Positions 34,961 to 44,445 of a stretch of DNA of 64,000 nt are shown here, in pieces. Source of the DNA: Roseibium sp. Sym1. GTDB taxonomy: Bacteria; Pseudomonadota; Alphaproteobacteria; Rhizobiales; Stappiaceae. Where the stretch lies: contig NZ_CP114787.1 of assembly GCF_027359675.1 (NCBI RefSeq), positions 62,001 through 126,000 of the forward strand. The letters are read 5' to 3'. The stretch's first letter is position 1. Each line of letters begins with the position of its first letter. The translations under genes and the position numbers were made by a program. The notes beneath the pieces were generated by a model. The model did not search any database. It was given only the letters and a program-made list of their open reading frames with translations, and was not told the origin of the DNA.

Positions 34961-36348
34961 GGCAGATCGGGGTATTTCCTGAGAACAAAGGCGACCTTGG
35001 CGGCGCCGGGTTTTTCGAAAGTGTCGGCAGCAACCAGGTGAACATCGGCCTTGAAGACCAAAGAGTCGCGCAGCCGCTGCTCGATCTTCTTTTTAAGGGC
35101 GGCGTCGTCGGCCGGATCGCGGCCGGGGCCGCGTTCGACAATCACCGTCAGCGCGCCCTGCGTTGTGTGGCCCTCGAAATCGGCCACGATACGCATGACG
35201 CCATTGGTCTCCGGCACCATCTCGGTGATGACGCTGTTGATGGCCGACGGAAATACATTGGCCCCGCGCACGATCAGCATGTCGTCAGTTCGGCCGGTGC
35301 AACGGATCTTGGCACCGGTGCGACCACAGGAGCATTCGGTGTCGATGACTTCGATATAATCGCCAGACCGGAACCGTACCAGCGGGCTGGCCTGGCGGCC
35401 GATCGCGGTGTAGATCATCTCGCCTTCGGCCCCCTTTTCCCAAGGGATGATCTCGCCGCTGTCAGGGTCGAGCAATTCGGTGATGATATAGTCCATGTTG
35501 ACCATATGCATGCCCGACTGCTCCTCGCATTCGGCCCAGTAGGTCACGCCCAGATCGGTGCCGCCCAGCATTTCCGTGCATTTCGCGCCCCAGGCGGCCT
35601 CGATCTTGGCGCGGATTGCGGGAATTCCGCCGCCGGGCTCTCCGCCGACGATCACATGTTCGACCCCCAGTTCGCTGGCCTTGCAACCCAGCACTTCGGG
35701 CGCCTTTTCCGCCAGGTGCAGAACGAAGTTCGGCGCGCCGACGATGCCGCGCGGGCGGGTGTCGGCGCAGGCGCGCATCAGGCGGTCCGCACCGCCATCC
35801 GCCCCCACCGGCACATCGATCGCACCCATGTACTGCAACCCCTGCATCACGGGGATGCCGCCGACAAAGCCCTTGGCCAGCGAAAACGCATGCAGCACCA
35901 TGTCGCCCGGACGCACGCCGTTGGCAAAAAAACAGCGCGCTGTCATCTCGTGCCACATCTCGGCGTCGGCTTCGGTCAGGGCCACATAAGAGGGGCTGCC
36001 CGTCGTGCCCGACGAGGCCTGCATCTGGACGATCTCGGACATTGGCGCGGCGCGGTGTTTGCCGAACGGCGGCTCGGCGGACAGGCTCTCGCGGATCTCG
36101 GTCTTGTAGGTATAGGGCAGCTTCCGCAGGTCCTCGATGGTGCGGATATCGTCGAATTCCACACCGGCCGCGGTGAACTTTTCCTGATAGAAGGTCGAGT
36201 TCGCCTTGAGATAGGCCATCTGCTCGCGCAGCCGCTCTTCCTGAAGGCGGTGGACCTCGTCCAGGGGCTTGCCCTCGATCTCGTGCCAGAAACGATCATT
36301 CAACTTGTTGGCTGCATCTTGCCGCCTGAAGCGCATTCCAAATTGCAT
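34957..36348 (-). CDS. PaaK-type acyl-CoA ligase
   Basis: 463 residues from ATG 36348, which has GGAGG upstream. The AMP-binding P-loop is QASSGTTGSPSYVALTEAD, later motifs are PNFVLHLAEKAPEVL, VGGEPGGG and the C-terminal IRCTGRTDDMLIVRGANVFP, as in phenylacetate-CoA ligases. It activates a carboxylic acid to its CoA thioester using ATP and may be the entry enzyme of the pathway. Acid specificity is unknown; the family also accepts aliphatic and alicyclic acids. Confidence 0.85.
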   Translation of the reverse strand: MQFGMRFRRQDAANKLNDRFWHEIEGKPLDEVHRLQEERLREQMAYLKANSTFYQEKFTAAGVEFDDIRTIEDLRKLPYTYKTEIRESLSAEPPFGKHRAAPMSEIVQMQASSGTTGSPSYVALTEADAEMWHEMTARCFFANGVRPGDMVLHAFSLAKGFVGGIPVMQGLQYMGAIDVPVGADGGADRLMRACADTRPRGIVGAPNFVLHLAEKAPEVLGCKASELGVEHVIVGGEPGGGIPAIRAKIEAAWGAKCTEMLGGTDLGVTYWAECEEQSGMHMVNMDYIITELLDPDSGEIIPWEKGAEGEMIYTAIGRQASPLVRFRSGDYIEVIDTECSCGRTGAKIRCTGRTDDMLIVRGANVFPSAINSVITEMVPETNGVMRIVADFEGHTTQGALTVIVERGPGRDPADDAALKKKIEQRLRDSLVFKADVHLVAADTFEKPGAAKVAFVLRKYPDLP

Positions 36349-36374
36349 ATCGTCCTCCGTGACGGGCAGCGCGA

Positions 36375-37535
36375 TCAATAAGACCGCGGCATGCCCATGA
36401 CCTTCTCACCGATGAAGCTGAGACACAGTTCGCGGTTCACCGGCGCCGTGCGCAGCAGACGCACCAGCGGGTACATCTCGTAGAGCCCCGTGTCTTCGGT
36501 GAAACCCGATCCGCCATGCGCCTGAAGCGCGGCATCCACCGCTTCGATCCCGGCCTCGGCGGCGGCGTATTTCGCCATGTTTGACGAGGCCCCTGCGGGC
36601 AGCTTGTTATCGAACTCCCATGCCGCGCGGCGGGTCATCAGGCTGGCCATCTCGACCGCTGTATGCGCCTTGGCCATCGGGTGCTGCACCCCTTGGTGCG
36701 CGCCGATTGGTTGACCGAAGACATTGCGCTCGGACGCGTAGTTCACCCCCTTGTTCAGGGCGAAGCGACCGATGCCGCAGCACAGGGCGGCCAGGATGAT
36801 GCGTTCGGGGTTGAGGCTGTCGAACAGGATCGAGAAGCCCTCGTCGACCTCGCCGACCACATCCTCCGGGCCCAGGTCCACATCGTCGAAGAACAGCGTC
36901 CACTGTTCCTCCGGCAGAGGAATCGAGATTTTCACCCGCTGCTTTTCGACACCTTTTTTCTTCAGATCCACGGCGAACAGGGTAAAGCCGTCGGTCTTGC
37001 GACTGACCTCGGTATGCGGCTTGGTCCGCGCCACCACGAGGCAGTAGTCGGCCACTTCGGCCCCGGTGATAAAGGTCTTCTCACCCGACAGGCTGAAGCG
37101 GTTGCCCCGGCGCTTGGCCAGCGTGGTGGCCTTCATCGTGTTCGACCCGGCCCCCGGTTCGGTGATCGCGAAACAGAACTGGATATCGCCGCGGCAGGCC
37201 GCCGGCAGCAGCTCTTTCTTGTGGAATTCGCTCCCGTGGCTTGCGATATGGGCCAGCGACATGGTCGGCCCGACCACCATCATCAGAAGCGGAATGCCGT
37301 GGTTCGCGGTGCCCTCCATGAACAAGGCCATTTCGGTCATGCCAAGGCCCGCGCCGCCGTATTTCTCGGGCACCATGATACCCAGGAAGCCGTCATCGGC
37401 AATCTGCTTGAACATCTCCTGCGGGAACTCGTGCCTGCGCGCGTGGTCCAGCCAATAGGCATTGTCGTATTTCTGCGCCAACTGGCCGCCGTATTCGTAA
37501 ATCTGGCGCTGTTCGTCGTTTAAAGTGAAGTCCAT
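36375..37535 (-). CDS. Acyl-CoA dehydrogenase
   Basis: 386 residues; the ATG at 37535 is preferred to an upstream extension that has no ribosome-binding site. Domain order is normal (PEKYGGAGLGMTEMALFMEG, FAITEPGAGSNTMKATTLAK, LHAHGG-like QAHGGSGFTEDTGLYEMYPL). As in the gene at 27484, the catalytic YEGT loop is replaced (LRTAPVNRELCLSFIGE); LNPERIILAAL may supply the base. It is probably one of two related dehydrogenases acting at different steps. Confidence 0.88.
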   Translation of the reverse strand: MDFTLNDEQRQIYEYGGQLAQKYDNAYWLDHARRHEFPQEMFKQIADDGFLGIMVPEKYGGAGLGMTEMALFMEGTANHGIPLLMMVVGPTMSLAHIASHGSEFHKKELLPAACRGDIQFCFAITEPGAGSNTMKATTLAKRRGNRFSLSGEKTFITGAEVADYCLVVARTKPHTEVSRKTDGFTLFAVDLKKKGVEKQRVKISIPLPEEQWTLFFDDVDLGPEDVVGEVDEGFSILFDSLNPERIILAALCCGIGRFALNKGVNYASERNVFGQPIGAHQGVQHPMAKAHTAVEMASLMTRRAAWEFDNKLPAGASSNMAKYAAAEAGIEAVDAALQAHGGSGFTEDTGLYEMYPLVRLLRTAPVNRELCLSFIGEKVMGMPRSY

Positions 37536-37545
37536 AGTCTCTTCC

Positions 37546-38325
37546 TTAGGCCTTGAATTCGGGCGCGCGCCGGTTCTCGAACGCGTCGAGCCCCTCGGCA
37601 ACGTCAACGCTGGGCAACGCGCGCACGGCGGCGTCACGCTCCAGCCGCATTTGCTGGTCGATGCCGAGATCCGCGCCTTCGCGTGCCAGCCGCTTCATAT
37701 CGGCGATACCTGGACGCGAGCGGGTGGCGATCTTCTGGCAGTATTCCAGCGCGGCCTGATGCAGATCCGCATCCGGCACGATGTAGTTGACCAGGCCGAC
37801 ATCCTTGGCCTCGTCCGCCTTGAGCCAGCGGGCCGAGAACATCAGATCCAGCGCACGGCGCAGGCCCATCAGACGCGTCAGCCGCTGTGACCCGCCCCAG
37901 CCGGGGATCAGGCCGAACTGCGCGTGCTGATCGCCGAATTGGGCGGTCTCGGCGGCGAAACACACGTCACAGGACAGCATCAGTTCGATCCCGCCGGCCA
38001 GACACAACCCCTGCACCGCCACGACGACTGGGAGGGAGGAGGTTTCGAGCGCGCGCAGGTTGTTCATGCCGAAGGCGATGAAATGATCCAGCGCGGCGGG
38101 ATCGTTCAGTTTACCTTTCACTTCCACCAGATCGGCACCGGTGCAAAAGTGCTTGCCTTGCGCCCGGATGAGGATCGCCCGAATAGCCGGGTTCGCCTCA
38201 AATTCCGCACGCGCGGCAGATATGCGCTCATGCACCTCAAGTGACAGGCAATTGAATTTCTCGGGGCGGGCCAGTTCGATGATGCCGGTGTTGCCCTCGG
38301 AAGTGACGACGATGGGGTCACTCAT
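37546..38325 (-). CDS. Enoyl-CoA hydratase/isomerase (crotonase) family protein
   Basis: 259 residues. The oxyanion-hole regions are IRAQGKHFCTGADLVEVKG and GLCLAGGIELMLSCDV. The first catalytic Glu of rat crotonase (E144) is kept in GGIEL, but the second (E164) is replaced by His in FGDQHAQFGLIPGWGG. Loss of one Glu is common in isomerases and other crotonase activities, so simple hydration is not assured. The stop codon overlaps no gene; its start overlaps the upstream dehydrogenase stop by 4 bp. Confidence 0.85.
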   Translation of the reverse strand: MSDPIVVTSEGNTGIIELARPEKFNCLSLEVHERISAARAEFEANPAIRAILIRAQGKHFCTGADLVEVKGKLNDPAALDHFIAFGMNNLRALETSSLPVVVAVQGLCLAGGIELMLSCDVCFAAETAQFGDQHAQFGLIPGWGGSQRLTRLMGLRRALDLMFSARWLKADEAKDVGLVNYIVPDADLHQAALEYCQKIATRSRPGIADMKRLAREGADLGIDQQMRLERDAAVRALPSVDVAEGLDAFENRRAPEFKA

Positions 38326-39503
38326 TTCGCGGCTCCCTTCGCCTTCTTGTCATACTGCAGCGCCATCCGCCCGACCTTTTCGCGGGCGATCACTAGCTTC
38401 TGGATCTGTGCGGTGCCGTCGCCGATCTGCAGACCAAGCACATCGTTGTAGCGCTGGTGGTGGGGCAGGTCGGTGGTGTACCCGTAATGTCCGTGCAGGA
38501 TCAGGCACTGGTGCAGGATTTCGCAGGCGGTTTTGGGCAGATACCATTTGCACATGGCCGCCTCGGAGGTGTGGGGCAGGCCGCGGTCCCGCAGGTCCAG
38601 CGTGTAGTAGCAAAGCTGGCGCATCATGGTCAGATGTGTTTCCGCCTCGGCCAGCGGAAAGCTGACGCCCTGATATTGCACGATGGGTGCCCCGAAGGCT
38701 TCGCGTTCCTGCACATAGGCCCAGGTTTCATCCACCGACGCCTGCGCGGCACCCAGACATTCCAGCCCGATCAAGGCGCGGGAATAGTCGAACCCCGCCA
38801 TGATCGTGCCAAAGGCGCGGTCCTGCTCGGCCATCATGTTTTCGGCCGGCACGAAGACATCGTCGAAGAACACCGATCCACGCCCGACGGGCTTGGTGCC
38901 GATATCGTCGAAATGCGTGCGCTTGATACCGGGCTGGTTCAGGTCGACGAAGAAGGCGCTGACCCCGCGCGAACCGCCGTTGGGATCGCCGGTACGGGCA
39001 AAGACTACCGCCGCATCGGCCTGGCTGGCAAAACTCATGGAGGTCTTTTCACCGTTCAGCCGCCAGCCGTTTCCGGATTTTTCGGCCTTCAGAATCAGGT
39101 TCGCCGCATCCGAACCGCCGCGCGGCTCGGTCAGGCCCAGACCAATGACGGCATCACCCGCAACCACCTTGGGCACCCATTCCGACGCGATGTCGCGCGA
39201 GGCGTGCTTGGCGACCATGCCGCCCATGAGCGATCCCAGAAGCTGCACGTAACTTGCGTTGAAATCGGCATAGGCGATCTCTTCGACGATCAGCCCCGAC
39301 GTGACAGAGCTTTCGCCCAAACCGCCGAATTCCTCGGGTAGGTCGGGGCCGATCAGGCCGAGCGCCCCCATTTCCCTGATCAGGTCACGGTCGAATTCGT
39401 GCTTGGCGGCCCGCTCCTGATAGCTGGGGGCCAGCTTTTCGGTGGCAAAGCGTTTCGCCGTCTCGCGGAACGCTTGTTGGTCCTCTGTAGGCTGAAACTG
39501 CAT
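38322..39503 (-). CDS. Acyl-CoA dehydrogenase, cyclohexanecarboxyl-CoA dehydrogenase-like
   Basis: 393 residues, first gene of the 13.5-kb operon. The N-terminal domain (LPEEFGGLGESSVTSGLIVE) and beta domain (LGLTEPRGGSDAANLILKAE) are standard. The C-terminal loop reads LGLQIGDGTAQIQKLVIARE: Asp replaces the catalytic Glu of the YEGT motif. The GDGTAQI form is the one I associate with cyclohexanecarboxyl-CoA dehydrogenases of the AliB type; this is recalled, not checked. It would introduce a double bond into a ring or bulky acyl-CoA. The promoter region carries the island's shared dyad. Confidence 0.82.
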   Translation of the reverse strand: MQFQPTEDQQAFRETAKRFATEKLAPSYQERAAKHEFDRDLIREMGALGLIGPDLPEEFGGLGESSVTSGLIVEEIAYADFNASYVQLLGSLMGGMVAKHASRDIASEWVPKVVAGDAVIGLGLTEPRGGSDAANLILKAEKSGNGWRLNGEKTSMSFASQADAAVVFARTGDPNGGSRGVSAFFVDLNQPGIKRTHFDDIGTKPVGRGSVFFDDVFVPAENMMAEQDRAFGTIMAGFDYSRALIGLECLGAAQASVDETWAYVQEREAFGAPIVQYQGVSFPLAEAETHLTMMRQLCYYTLDLRDRGLPHTSEAAMCKWYLPKTACEILHQCLILHGHYGYTTDLPHHQRYNDVLGLQIGDGTAQIQKLVIAREKVGRMALQYDKKAKGAAK

Positions 39504-39545
39504 TTCCTCCGCCCTCCCATTGCGGTAAATTCCTCTTTAAAAAAA

Positions 39546-39561
39546 TCTAACAAACGTTAGA
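39546..39561. promoter_or_regulatory. TetR-type operator, site 1 (TCTAAC-N4-GTTAGA)
   Basis: TCTAACAAACGTTAGA is a perfect dyad with 6-bp arms in the 93-bp gap between the minus-strand 13.5-kb operon and the plus-strand reductase/ligase genes. Nearly the same sequence occurs at 48163 upstream of the tandem TetR gene. It lies 35 bp from the plus-strand start and 42 bp from the minus-strand start, so one bound repressor could block both promoters. Confidence 0.7.
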
Positions 39562-39596
39562 ATGCAGCGCAAGAGGTGTTTTCAAAGGAGGGGAGC

Positions 39597-41633
39597 ATGA
39601 TGAAGTCTTTGGATGAAACGGGTTACGGGGCGCTGCTTTCACCAATCAGCGCGGGCGGCAGGACGTTGCGCAATCGCGTGATAATGGGCTCGATGCATAC
39701 GCGCCTTGAAACCGAACCTGATGGTATCGCCAGGCAGATTGCCTTTTATGCGGAGCGGGCCCGTGGCGAGGCGGCGATTTTGGTCACGGGTGGTTTTTCG
39801 CCCAATGCCGATGGAATATTTGATCCCGACGGTCCGCGTATCGATGATCGGGACGAGGCGCTGAAACTGCGTCCCATCTGCGAAGCAGTCCAGGCCGAAG
39901 GTAGCCTGATCTGTGCGCAGCTTCTTCATGCCGGCCGATATGCAAAGATTGAAGATTGCGTTGCTCCGTCGCCGATTCGCGCGCCGATCAATCGGTACAC
40001 GCCGCGCGAGATGAGTGATGCAGATATTCGCCGTACAATCTTGGATTTCGCCGAAGCCGCTGCCAATGCGCAAGCTGCCGGATTCGACGGTGTCGAGATC
40101 ATGGGCTCCGAGGGTTATCTCATCAACGAGTTCACCGTCACGCACACGAACAAGCGCGAGGATGACTGGGGCGGAAGCGTCGAGAACCGGCATCGCTTTC
40201 CGGTCGAGATCGTGCGCGCCGTTCGCGCGGCCTGCGGGCGGGATTTCCTTATCATCTACCGGATCTCTGCCGCGGACCTGATCGAAGAGGGGGCACCGAC
40301 CGAGGAGATCGCGGCGCTGGCACAGAAGATCGAGAAGGCAGGAGCCGACATTCTGAACACCGGTATCGGCTGGCACGAAGCGCGTGTACCGACCATAGCC
40401 TATCCCGTGCCACGGGGGGCCTGGCGAAAGGCCGCAGCCAACGTGAAGGCCGCGGTTTCAATTCCGGTAGTGGCCTCGAACCGCATCAACACTCCCGATA
40501 TCGCGGAGGATATTATTGTTTCCGGTGAGGCTGATATGGTCTCGATGGCTCGGCCGTTCCTTGCGGATCCGCATTTCGTGAAGAAGGTGCGCGAAGGCCG
40601 CGCCGAGGAAATCAATACCTGCATTGCATGCAACCAAGCCTGTCTCGATTTCATATTCTCCGACCGACCGGTCGGGTGCCTCGTCAATCCACGAGCCGGG
40701 CGCGAAACGGAATACCGGGACACGCCTGCGGAATTGCCGAGGAAGGTGGCGGTTGTCGGCGGCGGGGCCGCGGGAATGGCGGCGGCGGCCGAAGCGGCGC
40801 GGCTTAGCCATGACGTCACGCTTTTCGAAGCTACGGACGAACTTGGCGGTCAACTGAACCTGGCGCGCGCGGCGCCGGGTAAGGACGAGTTCAACGAAAC
40901 CCTTCGTTATTATGCTGGTCAGATGAGAAAGCACGGAGCAAAGCTGCGGCTGGGACAGCGGGCGCAAGCCGATGATTTGGAGGGTTTCGATCATGTGGTG
41001 ATCGCGACCGGGGTGGTCCCGCGCATTCCCGATCTGCCGGGCATAGACCATCCCAGTGTCGCAACCTACGCCGAGATTCTCTCTGGCGCGCGCGTCGCAG
41101 GCGAGACTGTTGCGGTGATGGGCGCGGGCGGGATCGGGCACGACGTGGCCGAGTTCCTCGTGACCGAGCCAGCCGAGGTCCACAATACCGGAACATTCTG
41201 CTCGACATGGGGCGTCGATCCGGAATTCGCCGCACCGGGCTCCTTGGTAAGCGATCCATTGGCGCCAAAACCCTCGCGGCGTAGAGTTGTCATGCTCCAG
41301 AGAAAGACTTCGAAGCCCGGTGCAGGGCTCGGCGTCTCGACGGGATGGATCCTGCGCAACGCCCTGCGCAAGCATGGAGTGGAGGCCTTGTGCGGCGTGG
41401 TCTATGACAGCATCGACGACGACGGGCTGCATATCCTTTTGGACGGCAAGCCAAGGGTCATTGCCGCCGATACCATCATATTGTGCACTGGCCAGGAACC
41501 CGAGCGGAGCTTGGCCGACGAGCTTGCATCGCGCGGCGTTGCGGTCACAATGATCGGCGGGGCCAAGGAAGCCGCCGAACTCGATGCATTGCGCGCCATT
41601 GATGAAGGGGTGCGCTTGGCTCAAAGTTTCTGA
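39597..41633 (+). CDS. 2,4-dienoyl-CoA reductase-like FMN/FAD/Fe-S oxidoreductase (FadH type)
   Basis: 678 residues from ATG 39597, which has AGGAGGGG upstream. The N-terminal old-yellow-enzyme TIM barrel is ~1-350 (AQLLHAGRYA, GSEGYLINEFTVTHTNKRED). A 4Fe-4S cluster motif follows (CIACNQACLD ... GCLVNP, C-x2-C-x3-C-x11-C), then a C-terminal FAD/NAD(P) domain with VAVVGGGAAGMAAAAEA and VAVMGAGGIGHDVAEFL. Domain order equals E. coli FadH and relatives such as trimethylamine dehydrogenase. It likely reduces a dienoyl-CoA or a ring-conjugated acyl-CoA. It is the first gene of the rightward unit at hub 1. Confidence 0.85.
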   Translation: MMKSLDETGYGALLSPISAGGRTLRNRVIMGSMHTRLETEPDGIARQIAFYAERARGEAAILVTGGFSPNADGIFDPDGPRIDDRDEALKLRPICEAVQAEGSLICAQLLHAGRYAKIEDCVAPSPIRAPINRYTPREMSDADIRRTILDFAEAAANAQAAGFDGVEIMGSEGYLINEFTVTHTNKREDDWGGSVENRHRFPVEIVRAVRAACGRDFLIIYRISAADLIEEGAPTEEIAALAQKIEKAGADILNTGIGWHEARVPTIAYPVPRGAWRKAAANVKAAVSIPVVASNRINTPDIAEDIIVSGEADMVSMARPFLADPHFVKKVREGRAEEINTCIACNQACLDFIFSDRPVGCLVNPRAGRETEYRDTPAELPRKVAVVGGGAAGMAAAAEAARLSHDVTLFEATDELGGQLNLARAAPGKDEFNETLRYYAGQMRKHGAKLRLGQRAQADDLEGFDHVVIATGVVPRIPDLPGIDHPSVATYAEILSGARVAGETVAVMGAGGIGHDVAEFLVTEPAEVHNTGTFCSTWGVDPEFAAPGSLVSDPLAPKPSRRRVVMLQRKTSKPGAGLGVSTGWILRNALRKHGVEALCGVVYDSIDDDGLHILLDGKPRVIAADTIILCTGQEPERSLADELASRGVAVTMIGGAKEAAELDALRAIDEGVRLAQSF

Positions 41634-41660
41634 GATGGCACCGTAACAATGGAGGATGCG

Positions 41661-43184
41661 ATGCTGCCTGAGGTACTGCGCGCGGGCCGCGCTGATCTGT
41701 ACTCGGTCTTCCGCACCTGCTGCGCAGTGGGGAGGGACGGCGCGCTTGCGGTCGAGGATGGCGAGACCCGCCGCAGCTATGGCGAACTGCTCGACCGTGT
41801 GGATCGCTTGGCGTCGGTGCTTCTGTCGCGAGGGGTGGCGCCCGGCGACAGGATCGCCATCCTGTCGCATAACCGCGTCGAGTATCTTGAGCTGGAACTT
41901 GCGGCGGCGGGAATCGGCGCCATTGTCGCCTGCCTGAACTGGCGGCTGGCCGCGCCCGAATTGAAGCATTGCATCGAATTGGTCGAACCGGTGCTGGCCG
42001 TGGTCGAACCCGAGTTGCGTGATGCCTTCCGCGTAGCGTCGGATCTGCCCGGCCTGGAGATCGGACCCGAATGGGAGCAGTCGCTGGCCTCGGCGAACCC
42101 CGACCCGCGCACCGGCACGCTGGTGGATGATCCCGAGGCTGGCCTCACGATACTCTACACCTCGGGAACGACCGGGTTGCCAAAAGGCGCTCTTATCAGC
42201 CACCGTGCCCATATCGCGCGCGCCATGGCCTTTGCGGCGCAGCTTGCGCTGGATCCCGATGACGGTTTCATCGCATGGGCGCCAATGTTTCACATGGCAT
42301 CGACCGATCATGCGCTGGCGACGCTTCTGCGTGGCGGGACCGTGGTGATGGTGGATGGACTGCAGCCCTCGGTCATGAATGAGGCGCTGTCGCGCCACAG
42401 GATTGGCTGGTTCGTGATGATGCCCGGGGCGCTTGAAGCCTTCATCGCCGAACGGCGCGCCAATCCACTGCCGTTGAAAGGGATCAAGGTCTGCGGCGCG
42501 ATGGCCGATCTGGTGCCGCCGCACCAGATCGCGGAACTGACGAGTCTTCTTGGTGCGCCCTATCTGAATTCCTTCGGAGCCACGGAAACCGGTCTGCCGC
42601 CGGGCACCGCCGATCTGATCGCCCCCGGTGTCGCGCCCGAGACATTGTCCAAACGGATCAGCGCCTTTTGTGAGGTTCGGCTGGTGGATCCCGAGGATCG
42701 CGACGTCCCGATCGGATCGCCCGGCGAAATGGCGTTGCGTGGACCGACCCTGTTTTCGGGATACTGGAATGCCGACGACACCAACGTCCGCGACTTTCGC
42801 AACGGGTTCTTTCATATGGGCGATCTGTTCCGCCGCAACCGCGATGGTACAATCGATTTCGTGGACCGGGTGAAATACCTGATCAAGACCGGCGGCGAGA
42901 ACGTCTATCCAGCTGAAATCGAGCGTGTACTGCTTGCGCATCCGGGTGTGGTCGATGCAGCGGTTGTGCGGGCGTTCGATGCGAAATGGGGTGAAAGCCC
43001 CGTTGCCTTTGTCGCATGCGGCAACGACGGGCCGGGCGCCGAGGAGTTGATTCAGTTATGCCGCGAGAAGCTGGCGGGCTACAAGCGCCCGCGCGAGTTC
43101 CAGTTCATCGCATTCGAGGACTTTCCCAGATCGACCAGCGGCAAGATTCAGCGGCACATCCTGGAAAGCCGGTTGACGAATTGA
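41661..43184 (+). CDS. AMP-forming acyl-CoA synthetase
   Basis: 507 residues; ATG 41661 is chosen because GGAGG lies five bases before it, although an ATG at 41649 is in frame. ANL-family motifs: LYTSGTTGLPKGALISHRA (P-loop), SFGATETGLPPGTADLI, GYWNADDTNVRDFRNGFFHM, GDLFRRNRDGTIDFVDRVKY and the catalytic lysine in SGKIQR. It is linked to the reductase gene 27 bp upstream. It activates a medium-size carboxylic acid; substrate is unknown. Confidence 0.88.
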   Translation: MLPEVLRAGRADLYSVFRTCCAVGRDGALAVEDGETRRSYGELLDRVDRLASVLLSRGVAPGDRIAILSHNRVEYLELELAAAGIGAIVACLNWRLAAPELKHCIELVEPVLAVVEPELRDAFRVASDLPGLEIGPEWEQSLASANPDPRTGTLVDDPEAGLTILYTSGTTGLPKGALISHRAHIARAMAFAAQLALDPDDGFIAWAPMFHMASTDHALATLLRGGTVVMVDGLQPSVMNEALSRHRIGWFVMMPGALEAFIAERRANPLPLKGIKVCGAMADLVPPHQIAELTSLLGAPYLNSFGATETGLPPGTADLIAPGVAPETLSKRISAFCEVRLVDPEDRDVPIGSPGEMALRGPTLFSGYWNADDTNVRDFRNGFFHMGDLFRRNRDGTIDFVDRVKYLIKTGGENVYPAEIERVLLAHPGVVDAAVVRAFDAKWGESPVAFVACGNDGPGAEELIQLCREKLAGYKRPREFQFIAFEDFPRSTSGKIQRHILESRLTN

Positions 43185-43265
43185 GAGGCCGCCGGCGGGA
43201 GGACCGGAGTTGAAGCTCCGAGCACCCGAGCGGCCGGCCGTCAACCGACCAAGCGGCTTGCAGCC

Positions 43266-43721
43266 TTATCCGGCCACGCCCGTCCGCCCGACAAGGGCCA
43301 TCAGCGTTCCGGTCATCGCGGCGACGAGCCTTTCGTCCCCGCCCTTCACCGCAAAGGCGCGCGCCTCGCAGATCGTCAGGGTGCGCCCCGGTTTGACCAC
43401 ATCCGCGACGAATCGAAACCGCTCGCCGTCCGCCGGGTTGAGCAGGTTGATCTTGAATTCCACGGTCAGCACCGCAGCCTCGGCGGGCATCAGAGAGAAG
43501 GCCGCATAGCCGCAGGCACTGTCGAGCGCGGTCGACACGATCCCGGCGTGCAGAAAACCGTGCTGTTGAGTCAAGGCATCATTATGCACCATCTCCAGCA
43601 CGATACGACCGGGCGAGAGTCCGGCAATACCGATCCCCAGCGTATGCATCACCTTCTGGCGCTCGAAACTGTCGCGCACGCGCGCGTCATAGTCAGGATT
43701 CTTCGGTTCGAATTCCGGCAT
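43266..43721 (-). CDS. PaaI-family hot-dog thioesterase
   Basis: 151 residues with the hot-dog helix region QQHGFLHAGIVSTALDSACG, where HAG and the following Asp/Ser residues form the active site. It releases acids from acyl-CoAs that stall the pathway. It is convergent with the ligase gene and not part of its operon. Confidence 0.82.
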   Translation of the reverse strand: MPEFEPKNPDYDARVRDSFERQKVMHTLGIGIAGLSPGRIVLEMVHNDALTQQHGFLHAGIVSTALDSACGYAAFSLMPAEAAVLTVEFKINLLNPADGERFRFVADVVKPGRTLTICEARAFAVKGGDERLVAAMTGTLMALVGRTGVAG

Positions 43722-43743
43722 AGACTGTCTTGCACTCCCTTTT

Positions 43744-44445
43744 TCAGCGATCGATGATCAGTCTTAACCGGCTATTCAACCTGTTATCTTGGAAAAAACG
43801 GCCACCGGATGGTGCTGCTGCCTGAAGGCGAATCGCGCCGGGGGGTTTCCCGGCGAAGGCGCGGCAGGCGGTCGACATGTGCGACTGGTCGTAATAGCCG
43901 GTGTCGAGCGCCAATTCACCCAGGGGCTGTGCGTGGTTGGCAAGCCCACCCAGTAGATGCCGGAATCGACGGGTTGCGGCTAGCCGGCGGCGCGACATGC
44001 CCGTTGCCATCCGGATGCTGCGCCTCTCGCTGCGAGCGCTTGTAGGCGCCGTGCCGATCGCAGGCAAGCCGGTCAAGCGCGGCTACAAGCGGAACAAGAG
44101 CCTCGTTGCCGGTGGTAAAGTCGTGCAGGAAACCGGCCAGTTCGACGAGAGATGCCTCGGGCGGAAGCCGTTCGGGCGCGGAAGCGAGTCGCAGCCCTGC
44201 CAACACTCCCCGGAAGGGCGCGATCCGCGGGCTGAACGCGGGGCGGGTGGCGTGAGGGCCGGGCGGGGGAGGGCATTCTTCCCCCGAAGCGGGTCGAAAG
44301 CGAAGGAAAGCGTGAAGAGATCCGTGGCAAAACGGCCGCTGCCATGTCCCGTGAGATGACCCCAATCGCGGAAGACGAACATGTGGTCGACCGGGGTGGG
44401 GCCCCCGGGCGGCGGCGCGGGCGCCGCCTCATCCGGTAAAGGCAT
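43744..44445 (-). pseudogene. AraC-family regulator with frameshifts
   Basis: Three pieces in two frames make one AraC-type protein: HMFVFRDWGHLTGHGSGRFA and LFTLSFAFDPLRG (frame A), SLVELAGFLHDFTTGNEALV (frame B), then RLAATRRFRHLLGGLA and DTGYYDQSHMSTACRAFAGK (frame A again), the second HTH of AraC. At least two frame changes are needed, roughly at 44240-44290 and 44040-44060, and a few residues of the first HTH are missing. The start at 44445 overlaps the end of the NmrA-like gene. It was probably a regulator of that pair. Confidence 0.65.

Noticed and set aside
40458..42941. 827-codon minus-strand open frame
   Set aside because: It crosses two well-supported plus-strand genes (FadH-like and ligase) and has a composition typical of the reverse strand of GC-rich genes.
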